Shown: positions 1-3,278, counted from the stretch's first letter. The stretch: 11,365 bases of DNA from DASYSA01 sp036003885 (GCA_036003885.1 DASYSA010000712.1:1-11365); one strand, 5' to 3'. Numbers and translations are program-made. Notes: generated from the letters alone by a model not told the origin.

Positions 1-75
1 CGACATTCCGCGCCGAGGCAGCCGCCATCTTCCCAGTTCGAAATTCGAAATTCGACATTCGAAATTCGCAATTCT

Positions 76-153
76 TGGTCGGGATGGCAGGATTCGAACC
101 TGCGACCCCCTGCTCCCAAGGCAGGTGCGCTAGCCAAACTGCGCTACACCCCG
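76..153 (-). tRNA. trnP: tRNA-Pro(TGG)
   Basis: Full cloverleaf. The acceptor stem CGGGGTG pairs with CATCCCG, the T-arm is GCAGG-TTCGAAT-CCTGC, and the anticodon loop CTTGGGA gives TGG. The discriminator is A and CCA is encoded. It is the last tRNA of the array inside the window. Confidence 0.97.
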
Positions 154-156
154 AAA

Positions 157-233
157 TGGCTCTGGCGGCAGGACTCGAACCTGCGACCCCCCGCTTAACA
201 GGCGGGTACTCTTACCAACTGAGTTACGCCAGA
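157..233 (-). tRNA. trnN: tRNA-Asn(GTT)
   Basis: The acceptor TCTGGCG pairs with CGCCAGA. The anticodon loop CTGTTAA gives GTT. Discriminator G is expected for Asn, and CCA is encoded. Only 3 bp separate it from tRNA-Pro, so the two are probably cut from one transcript. Confidence 0.97.
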
Positions 234-268
234 ACAAATTCGAAATTCGAAAGTCGAAATGTCTCGAG

Positions 269-341
269 TGGTTGGGGCCGGATTCGAACCGGCTGCCTCT
301 GGGGCTTCAACCCAGCGCTCTTCCTAATGAGCTTCCCAACC
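269..341 (-). tRNA. tRNA-Phe(GAA), atypical
   Basis: A complete cloverleaf: acceptor GGTTGGG/CCCAACC, D-arm GCTC/GAGC, anticodon stem CTGGG/CCCAG and T-arm GCCGG-TTCGAAT-CCGGC. The loop TTGAAGC reads GAA (Phe). Oddities are A instead of the near-invariant U at position 8, G37-C38 instead of the usual A-A 3' of the anticodon, and no encoded CCA (CTC follows the discriminator A). All stems are intact, so decay seems less likely than divergence. Confidence 0.85.
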
Positions 342-345
342 AGGC

Positions 346-464
346 GATTGCGGATTGTGGAATGCGGATTTCGCATTGAGACTTTGTGTGTCGACTTTCC
401 AGGTTAAGTGAGTCGGCCACATTCCAATCTTCGCATTTCGCATTTCGCATTTCGCACTTCGAAT
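346..464. repeat. Facing heptad arrays GATTGCG / TTCGCAT
   Basis: Left array 346-380 (GATTGCG, GATTGTG, GAATGCG, GATTTCG, CATTGAG) and right array 430-464 (TTCGCAT three times, TTCGCAC, TTCGAAT). The two are roughly complementary, so a transcript of the Phe-Met spacer could fold into a long imperfect hairpin. About 50 unique bases lie between. Confidence 0.85.
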
Positions 465-472
465 TTCTCCAC

Positions 473-547
473 TGGTGGCTGGAGGCGGAGTCGAACCGCC
501 GCTTCCTGCTTATGAGACAGGCGCTCTGCCTCTTGAGCTATCCAGCC
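473..547 (-). tRNA. tRNA-Met(CAT), elongator or Ile2 type
   Basis: Acceptor GGCTGGA/TCCAGCC, D-arm GCTC/GAGC and anticodon loop CTCATAA (CAT). T-arm is GGCGG-TTCGACT-CCGCC, discriminator A, CCA encoded. The first base pair is normal, so this is not the initiator. It could be elongator Met or, after lysidine modification by TilS, an AUA-reading Ile tRNA; sequence alone does not settle this. The variable loop is only 4 nt (AAGC). Confidence 0.93.
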
Positions 548-555
548 ACTGATCA

Positions 556-631
556 TGGAGCCCGCGACGAGATTCGAACTCGCGACTGCACCCCAACCGC
601 GGGTGTGCTCTACCGTTTGAGCTACGCGGGC
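556..631 (-). tRNA. tRNA-Thr-like (GGT) with aberrant anticodon loop
   Basis: Stems are perfect: acceptor GCCCGCG/CGCGGGC, D-arm GCTC/GAGC, anticodon stem CACCC/GGGTG, T-arm GCGAG/CTCGT (one G-U pair), and CCA is encoded after discriminator U. The seven-base loop is GCGGTTG. Positions 34-36 read GGT (Thr), and the CACCC/GGGTG stem is the one usual in tRNA-Thr(GGT). However, position 33 is C instead of U and position 37 is U instead of a purine. The loop differs from the normal TTGGTAA at every flanking base, so the decoding identity is uncertain. Confidence 0.75.
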
Positions 632-642
632 TCATTCAAAAC

Positions 643-718
643 TGGTGGGCCGGGGGAGAATCGAACTCCCACTCTCCCGCTTAAAAGGCGGGCACTCTTC
701 CAGCTGAGCTACCGGCCC
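643..718 (-). tRNA. trnK: tRNA-Lys(TTT)
   Basis: Acceptor GGGCCGG/CCGGCCC, anticodon loop CTTTTAA (TTT), T-arm GGGAG-TTCGATT-CTCCC, discriminator A, CCA encoded. It is the first of two lysine isoacceptors in the array. Confidence 0.97.
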
Positions 719-723
719 CGGAC

Positions 724-909
724 GATTGCGGATTGTGGAGTTCGGATTCAGCGCTGCGATCTCAAGTCCGCAATCCGCAATCCGCAATTCCTCATGCCCC
801 CGCCGAGATTCGAACCCGGATCACGCACTGATCTGGTGCTTGCAGGGTATAAGCCTGCTGCTCTGCCGTTGAGCTACAGGGGCTCCAATCCGCAATCCAA
901 AATCCAAAA
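724..909. repeat. Heptad arrays GATTGCG / TCCGCAA around the TAT tRNA
   Basis: Units GATTGCG, GATTGTG, GAGTTCG, GATTCAG run from 724 to 751, facing three perfect TCCGCAA units at 767-787. A further tract, TCCGCAA then two TCCAAAA, lies at 889-909 on the other side of the tRNA at 795-883. Confidence 0.85.
795..883 (-). tRNA. tRNA with anticodon TAT (Ile) and long variable arm
   Basis: 89 nt. Acceptor GCCCCTG/CGGGGGC, D-arm GCTC/GAGC with GG in the loop, anticodon stem GCAGG/CCTGC, loop CTTATAC (TAT), T-arm CCGGG-TTCGAAT-CTCGG, discriminator A. CCA is not encoded (TGA follows). The variable region is 22 nt and can form a GCAC/GTGC hairpin, which is a class II shape. Ile tRNAs are normally class I; in bacteria long variable arms belong to Leu, Ser, Tyr and Sec. 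The aminoacylation identity is therefore open. Confidence 0.8.
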
Positions 910-914
910 TCGAA

Positions 915-989
915 TGGTGGGTCCGGCGAGACTTGAACTCGCAACCCCTCGCTTAAGAGGCGAATGCTCTACCCTTGAGCTACGGACCC
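915..989 (-). tRNA. trnK: tRNA-Lys(CTT)
   Basis: Acceptor GGGTCCG/CGGACCC, loop CTCTTAA (CTT), anticodon stem TTCGC/GCGAG with one T-G pair, T-arm GCGAG-TTCAAGT-CTCGC, discriminator A, CCA encoded. Confidence 0.96.
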
Positions 990-994
990 AAACC

Positions 995-1070
995 TGGCGG
1001 GGACGACGGGACTTGAACCCGCGACCTCTCGATCGACAATCGAGCGCTCTGCCATCTGAGCTTCGCCCCC
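995..1070 (-). tRNA. trnD: tRNA-Asp(GTC)
   Basis: Acceptor GGGGGCG/CGTCCCC, anticodon stem CTCGA/TCGAG, loop TTGTCGA (GTC), T-arm GCGGG-TTCAAGT-CCCGT. Discriminator G is correct for Asp and CCA is encoded. Position 8 is A, not U, as also seen in the Phe tRNA of this array. Confidence 0.95.
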
Positions 1071-1156
1071 GAAACTGTTCACAGCGATGTTGAGAAACGA
1101 ACGAAGAAGACCGACCGCGTTCGCATCTCTCCGACGGTCGCGTCTCGTGACTATGA

Positions 1157-1229
1157 TAGGCCCGGGCAGAATCGAACTGCCGGCCGCACGGTTATCAGCC
1201 GTGTGCTCTGCCAACTGAGCTACGGGCCT
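1157..1229 (-). tRNA. trnI: tRNA-Ile(GAT)
   Basis: Acceptor AGGCCCG/CGGGCCT, anticodon stem CACGG/CCGTG, loop CTGATAA (GAT), T-arm GGCAG-TTCGATT-CTGCC, discriminator A. No CCA is encoded (TCA). A normal class I Ile tRNA. Confidence 0.96.
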
Positions 1230-1242
1230 GTGTTCAAAGAAC

Positions 1243-1318
1243 TGGCTGCGAGGGAAGGAGTCGAACCTTCAGTCTCCTGAGTCAGAGTCAGGCGTGTTGC
1301 CGATTACACCACCTCGCA
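1243..1318 (-). tRNA. trnQ: tRNA-Gln(CTG)
   Basis: Acceptor TGCGAGG/CCTCGCA, D-arm GTGT/ACAC, anticodon stem CCTGA/TCAGG, loop CTCTGAC (CTG), T-arm GAAGG-TTCGACT-CCTTC. Discriminator G and the weak U1-A72 pair fit Gln. CCA is encoded. Confidence 0.96.
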
Positions 1319-1327
1319 ATAACCTGG

Positions 1328-1403
1328 TGGGGTGAGTGGCGGGACTCGAACCCGCGCTTCCGGGATCACAACCCGGCGCTCTGCCAACTGAGCTACACCC
1401 ACC
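1328..1403 (-). tRNA. trnH: tRNA-His(GTG)
   Basis: Acceptor GTGGGTG/CACTCAC, loop TTGTGAT (GTG), T-arm GCGGG-TTCGAGT-CCCGC. The genome encodes G at position -1 opposite C73, the hallmark of His tRNA; the extra G is included in the span. CCA is encoded. Confidence 0.97.
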
Positions 1404-1411
1404 ATCCGAGG

Positions 1412-1509
1412 AATTTCGGATTGCGGATTGCGGATTTCGGATTGGGCAAGCCAACGCTCAGAGTCCACAATCCCCCAATCCGGAATCCGCAATCGCAAAT
1501 CCGCATTCG
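1412..1509. repeat. Facing heptad arrays GATTGCG / CAATCCG
   Basis: Left array 1412-1446 (GATTGCG twice, GATTTCG, GATTGGG) faces a degenerate right array 1463-1509 of CCGCAAT-type units. It fills the spacer between tRNA-Glu and tRNA-His and could form an extended hairpin. Confidence 0.85.
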
Positions 1510-1513
1510 ACAG

Positions 1514-1585
1514 TAGGGCGTACGGGAATCGAACCCGTGATTTCCACTTTGAAAGAGTGGCGGCTTGCCTCTTGCCCAACGCCCC
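1514..1585 (-). tRNA. tRNA-Glu(TTC)
   Basis: 72 nt. Loop CTTTCAA (TTC), anticodon stem CCACT/AGTGG, a three-base-pair D-stem GGC/GCC and T-arm ACGGG-TTCGATT-CCCGT. The acceptor GGGGCGT/ACGCCCT starts with a G1-U72 wobble. No CCA is encoded (CTG follows discriminator A). The body looks partly Gln-like (TGGGGCG start if shifted one base), but the anticodon is Glu. Confidence 0.88.
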
Positions 1586-1589
1586 AGAA

Positions 1590-1664
1590 ACAGTGACGGG
1601 TGACGAGCGAACTGTGTCCCTGTACTTTTCTTGTCACTTTGTCGCTTGTCCCTCGTCACTGTCT
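1590..1664. repeat. Facing heptad arrays AGTGACG / TTGTCAC
   Basis: The spacer between tRNA-Leu(TAA) and tRNA-Glu starts with AGTGACG and GGTGACG units and ends with TTGTCAC, TTGTCCC and TCGTCAC units in inverted orientation. A different sequence family from the GATTGCG arrays but the same 7-bp period. Confidence 0.8.
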
Positions 1665-1668
1665 TTAG

Positions 1669-1742
1669 TGCGGGAGGAGGGGATCGAACCCTCATTGCCC
1701 GGATGTTTAAGATCCGTGTGTCTGCCATTGCACCACCCCCGC
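1669..1742 (-). tRNA. tRNA-Leu(TAA) without long variable arm
   Basis: Acceptor GCGGGGG/CTCCCGC, leucine-type D-arm with GGCAGACAC, anticodon stem CGGAT/ATCCG, loop CTTAAAC (TAA), T-arm GAGGG-TTCGATC-CCCTC, discriminator A as in Leu. The variable region is only 6 nt (GGCAAT), whereas bacterial Leu tRNAs normally carry a long class II arm. No CCA is encoded. Confidence 0.88.
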
Positions 1743-1748
1743 AAACCC

Positions 1749-1825
1749 TGGTAGCGGAGCCGGGAGTCTCACCCGGTGATGTTCTGGTTATGAGCCAGAC
1801 GAGCCTCTCTTGCTCCATCTCCGCA
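1749..1825 (-). tRNA. Initiator-like tRNA-Met(CAT), highly divergent
   Basis: 77 nt with CCA. Position 1 (T) and position 72 (T) do not pair, which is the initiator hallmark (C-A mismatch in E. coli), and the D-arm GAGC/GCTC followed by G matches initiators. The loop is CTCATAA. Departures: the anticodon stem TCTGG/CCAGA has two, not three, G-C pairs next to the loop. The T-loop is TGAGACT rather than TTCRANN. The D-loop AAGAGAG lacks adjacent G18-G19. Could be a derived functional tRNA or an early pseudogene. Confidence 0.72.
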
Positions 1826-1830
1826 TATGA

Positions 1831-1904
1831 AGCACGCGGTGAGATTCGAACTCACGATGACCGGTTTTGCAGACCGGCGCCTTAACCAGCTTGGCTACGC
1901 GTGC
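1831..1904 (-). tRNA. trnC: tRNA-Cys(GCA)
   Basis: Acceptor GCACGCG/CGCGTGC, D-stem GCC/GGC, anticodon stem CCGGT/ACCGG, loop CTGCAAA (GCA), T-arm GTGAG-TTCGAAT-CTCAC. Discriminator U is the main Cys identity base. No CCA is encoded. Confidence 0.96.
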
Positions 1905-1913
1905 ACTGGCACA

Positions 1914-2106
1914 AGGGACCAGTGACAAGTGACAAGTAACAGGTGACAAGCGACCAGTGCCTTCGTAGTTCTCTTGTCACTTGACACTCATCACTGCTCT
2001 TTGGTGCTGGCGAAGGGAGTCGAACCCTTACCGAACTGAGTTTGAGTCAGCCGCCTCTGCCAATTGGGCCACGCCAGCTCTTGTCACTCATCACTCGTCA
2101 CTGTCG
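1914..2106. repeat. Heptad arrays GACAAGT / TTGTCAC either side of tRNA-Leu(CAA)
   Basis: Positions 1914-1956 carry GACCAGT, GACAAGT, GACAAGT, AACAGGT, GACAAGC, GACCAGT. These face TTGTCAC, TTGACAC, TCATCAC at about 1974-1994. Three more TTGTCAC-type units lie at 2081-2101 beyond the tRNA. Confidence 0.85.
2002..2078 (-). tRNA. tRNA-Leu(CAA) without long variable arm
   Basis: Acceptor GCTGGCG/CGCCAGC, leucine-like D-arm (GGCAGAGGC), anticodon stem GCTGA/TCAGT, loop CTCAAAC (CAA), T-arm AAGGG-TTCGACT-CCCTT, discriminator A, CCA encoded. The variable loop is only 5 nt (TCGGT). Confidence 0.88.
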
Positions 2107-2107
2107 T

Positions 2108-2185
2108 TGGTGCCGGCGGAGGGAGTCGAACCCTCATCGACTGGTTTCTAAGACCAGTGCCTCTGCCAGGTTGGGCTACGCCGGC
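2108..2185 (-). tRNA. tRNA-Leu(TAG) without long variable arm
   Basis: Acceptor GCCGGCG/CGCCGGC, leucine-like D-arm (GGCAGAGGC), anticodon stem CTGGT/ACCAG, loop CTTAGAA (TAG), T-arm GAGGG-TTCGACT-CCCTC, discriminator A, CCA encoded. The variable loop is only 5 nt (TCGAT), as in the other two Leu tRNAs here. Confidence 0.88.
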
Positions 2186-2187
2186 GT

Positions 2188-2231
2188 ATCTGACTTCTGA
2201 CCTCTGACTTCTGACCTCTGACCTCTGACTT
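2188..2231. repeat. Heptad repeat TCTGACT/TCTGACC
   Basis: Six phased copies of TCTGACY fill the spacer between tRNA-Ser(GCT) and tRNA-Leu(TAG), with no facing partner array. Confidence 0.9.
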
Positions 2232-2243
2232 TAGTGATTTCGG

Positions 2244-2325
2244 CGGAGACGGCAGGAGTCGAACCTGCACAGGCTTTCACCCGGCGATTTAGCAAACCGC
2301 TGCCATACCGTTAGGCGACGTCTCC
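2244..2325 (-). tRNA. trnS: tRNA-Ser(GCT)
   Basis: Class II. Acceptor GGAGACG/CGTCTCC, anticodon stem GCGGT/ATCGC, loop TTGCTAA (GCT), variable arm of 15 nt with a CGGG/CCTG stem, T-arm GCAGG-TTCGACT-CCTGC. Discriminator G fits Ser. No CCA is encoded. The D-arm is compact (GCC/GGC). Confidence 0.95.
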
Positions 2326-2329
2326 GCGA

Positions 2330-2413
2330 TGGCGGAGGGTGAGAGAGTCGAACTCTCACAGGACTAGCCCGCCGGTTTTCGGGACCGGTGCCATACCATT
2401 AGGCGAACCCTCC
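2330..2413 (-). tRNA. trnS: tRNA-Ser(CGA)
   Basis: Class II. Acceptor GGAGGGT/ACCCTCC, anticodon stem CCGGT/ACCGG, variable arm of 14 nt with a CGGG/CCTG stem, T-arm GAGAG-TTCGACT-CTCTC, discriminator G, CCA encoded. The loop CCCGAAA reads CGA, but position 33 is C rather than the universal U. D-arm and variable arm closely match the neighbouring Ser(GCT), suggesting duplication. Confidence 0.93.
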
Positions 2414-2428
2414 GCGATCTCTTCGAAG

Positions 2429-2501
2429 CGGGAGCAGGAGGACTCGAACCCCCAATCAATGGTTTTGGAGACCATCATGTTGCCGGTTACACCATGCTCC
2501 C
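2429..2501 (-). tRNA. trnW: tRNA-Trp(CCA)
   Basis: Acceptor GGGAGCA/TGCTCCC, D-arm GTGT/ACAT, anticodon stem ATGGT/ACCAT, loop CTCCAAA (CCA), T-arm GGGGG-TTCGAGT-CCTCC. Discriminator G is correct for Trp. No 3' CCA is encoded. Confidence 0.96.
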
Positions 2502-2505
2502 AGGT

Positions 2506-2538
2506 GCACAGACTCCGATCGGCTGTCGGAGCCCGTGC
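2506..2538 (-). other. Spacer hairpin between tRNA-Tyr and tRNA-Trp
   Basis: CTCCGA (2513-2518) and TCGGAG (2526-2531) form a 6-bp stem with a 7-nt loop, extended by GCAC/GTGC at the ends (2506-2509, 2535-2538). There is no U tract on the minus strand, so a processing structure is more likely than a terminator. Confidence 0.5.
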
Positions 2539-2544
2539 CGTATC

Positions 2545-2630
2545 TGGTGCTGAGGGAGGGAATCGAACCCACATGGCCACCGGGACCAGCGGTTTTACAG
2601 GCCGCCGCAATTCCATTCTGCCACCTCAGC
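2545..2630 (-). tRNA. trnY: tRNA-Tyr(GTA)
   Basis: Class II. Acceptor GCTGAGG/CCTCAGC, loop CTGTAAA (GTA), variable arm of 16 nt with a GGTC/GGCC stem, T-loop TTCGATT, discriminator A, CCA encoded. The T-stem has one T-T mismatch and the anticodon stem closes with C-A. As the rightmost gene it is the first transcribed in the array. Confidence 0.93.
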
Positions 2631-2634
2631 ACAA

Positions 2635-2663
2635 TCGAGATTTGTGCGATATTCAATTGTCAA
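2635..2663 (-). promoter_or_regulatory. Possible promoter of the tRNA array
   Basis: On the minus strand TTGACA (2658-2663) lies 27 bp upstream of tRNA-Tyr. At normal spacing the -10 would fall near TCTCGA (2635-2640), which matches TATAAT poorly. The -35 is convincing; the -10 is not. It sits just downstream of a terminator, as expected for an independent start. Confidence 0.45.
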
Positions 2664-2668
2664 ACACC

Positions 2669-2718
2669 AAAAAAGGAGCGAATCCGTTCTGAACTCAAAG
2701 CTCAGAAGCGGCCGCTCC
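2669..2718 (-). terminator. Rho-independent terminator upstream of the tRNA array
   Basis: Minus-strand RNA folds GGAGCG (2713-2718) with CGCTCC (2675-2680). Inside are CCG/CGG and TTCTGA/TCAGAA pairings, and the structure is followed directly by six T residues (2669-2674). It would end the transcript of the small minus-strand gene before the array promoter. Confidence 0.75.
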
Positions 2719-2753
2719 TCTAGGTCTCGTTTAAGCTTTACTCTTGGAGATTT

Positions 2754-2775
2754 CGGGAGCGGGAATCCGCTCCCG
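2754..2775 (-). terminator. Strong hairpin after the 71-codon ORF
   Basis: A perfect 9-bp stem CGGGAGCGG/CCGCTCCCG with a 4-nt loop starts 5 bases after the stop codon of the small ORF. There is no U tract, so it may stabilise the 3' end or act jointly with the terminator 40 bp further on. Confidence 0.5.
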
Positions 2776-2780
2776 CTGAA

Positions 2781-2996
2781 TCAACTCTGACGGCGCTTAT
2801 AATCGGAGAACTGTTGATGTTCCACCGACCAGTTGCTACCTGTGATATTGACGCCCGTCAGGTTCATATTGAGTTGTAATGATGGCGTGCTCGGGCAAGG
2901 CCTAAACCCAAAGGACACACCGGTCGACTCGACCCGCAGAAGGGCCGCGCCGCCTTTCATCATTCTCGTTCCGGTTGTGTGTCCTTTGAGCATCAT
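2781..2996 (-). CDS. Small protein of unknown function (71 aa)
   Basis: I do not recognise this protein. It starts ATG-ATG, is slightly basic, has no signal peptide or membrane segment, and ends in a basic tail (DYKRRQS). Support for a real transcription unit comes from context: a TTGAAA-17-TATAGT promoter upstream, GGAG 10 nt before the start, and two hairpins after the stop. Third codon positions are about 60% G+C, similar to neighbouring genes. An internal inverted repeat, AAAGGACACAC (2910-2920) against GTGTGTCCTTT (2977-2987), could fold the first part of the message. This leaves open that the product is a structured RNA of about 375 nt rather than a protein. Starts at internal Met codons 12, 13 or 44 are possible. 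Confidence 0.45.
   Translation of the reverse strand: MMLKGHTTGTRMMKGGAALLRVESTGVSFGFRPCPSTPSLQLNMNLTGVNITGSNWSVEHQQFSDYKRRQS
2910..2987. repeat. 11-bp inverted repeat inside the small ORF
   Basis: AAAGGACACAC (2910-2920) is the exact reverse complement of GTGTGTCCTTT (2977-2987). A CGG/CCG extension follows across a 3-nt bulge, and 56 bases separate the arms. The repeat could form a large hairpin in RNA of either strand. Confidence 0.8.
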
Positions 2997-2997
2997 T

Positions 2998-3023
2998 GAA
3001 TCTATACTCCGAATCTATACTCC
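2998..3023 (-). repeat. Perfect tandem 13-bp repeat carrying two GGAG motifs
   Basis: GAATCTATACTCC occurs twice in a row (2998-3010 and 3011-3023). On the minus strand each copy reads GGAGTATAGATTC, so the small ORF start is preceded by two Shine-Dalgarno-like GGAG motifs, 10 and 23 nt before the ATG. Confidence 0.85.
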
Positions 3024-3026
3024 TGG

Positions 3027-3046
3027 TTCCTTCACCGATGAAGGAA
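3027..3046 (-). other. Leader hairpin of the small minus-strand transcript
   Basis: A perfect 8-bp stem TTCCTTCA/TGAAGGAA around a 4-nt loop lies at the very 5' end of the predicted transcript, immediately after the promoter. It could protect the 5' end or act as an operator. Confidence 0.55.
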
Positions 3047-3051
3047 TGCAG

Positions 3052-3080
3052 ACTATAAACCAGCCTTGCATCTTTTTCAA
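3052..3080 (-). promoter_or_regulatory. Sigma70-type promoter of the small gene
   Basis: On the minus strand TTGAAA (3075-3080) and TATAGT (3052-3057) are separated by exactly 17 bp. Transcription would begin near 3045 and run toward the tRNA array. Confidence 0.7.
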
Positions 3081-3278
3081 CAACTATTTTTTTCGACTTA
3101 TTCTTTTCCTGTGCGACGCTCGTCGAGTTGAAGAACTGCGCAGACAACCAAACGCAGAGAGAATGAAACAAAGAGATCGCTCAATGAATCGAGGTGTTAA
3201 TGAGACTCGACGCCGGCGCGTACCTTGAGGCGCAGTTTTAGTTGTACCGGCAACTGGAAGCTTTGTGTTTTCGCTCTT
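3081..3278. other. Intergenic region between divergent promoters
   Basis: Together with the flanking promoters, leaders and hairpins this fills the gene-free stretch 2997-3348. It holds an AT-rich, T-tract-containing segment (about 3070-3110) and a short AGTTG/CAACT hairpin near 3240-3255. I see no RNA gene and no convincing ORF in it. Confidence 0.6.

Larger units (their letters stand above)
37..259. repeat. Heptad repeats TTCGAAA (spacers 37-74 and 239-259)
   Basis: Perfectly phased 7-bp units. Positions 37-71 contain five copies (TTCGAAA, TTCGAAA, TTCGACA, TTCGAAA, TTCGCAA), and 239-259 contain three (TTCGAAA, TTCGAAA, GTCGAAA). The tRNA-Pro and tRNA-Asn genes lie between the two tracts and are not part of the repeat. 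Confidence 0.9.

Noticed and set aside
556..631. Reading the odd tRNA as tRNA-Gly because of discriminator U and the GTCGCGAG T-arm
   Set aside because: The anticodon positions read GGT and the CACCC/GGGTG stem fits tRNA-Thr; no Gly anticodon can be placed in the seven-base loop.
1081..1153. Possible hairpin GACCG/CGGTC in the spacer between tRNA-Asp and tRNA-Ile(GAT)
   Set aside because: Only five bases pair across a long loop, and this spacer has no heptad pattern; not distinguishable from chance.
37..2231. CRISPR-like array
   Set aside because: The repeated units are 7 bp, contiguous and without unique spacers of constant length; the larger regular elements are tRNA genes.
2707..2716. 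AGCGGCCGCT palindrome as a protein-binding site
   Set aside because: It overlaps one arm of the terminator hairpin, which explains the symmetry well enough.
75..2723. Many ORFs of 60-235 codons on both strands across the tRNA region, some with repeated peptides such as GGIRT or FEPAT
   Set aside because: They are translations of tRNA T-arms and spacers; the recurring peptide motifs are the reverse complement of GGTTCGAATCC. No ribosome-binding sites or protein families support them.
2669..3050. tmRNA, RNase P RNA or SRP RNA in the minus-strand transcript next to the tRNAs
   Set aside because: The size would fit tmRNA, but there is no tRNA-like end with a TTCGA/TTCAA T-loop and no RNase P or SRP signature sequence. 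A 6S-like RNA cannot be excluded but has no positive evidence.
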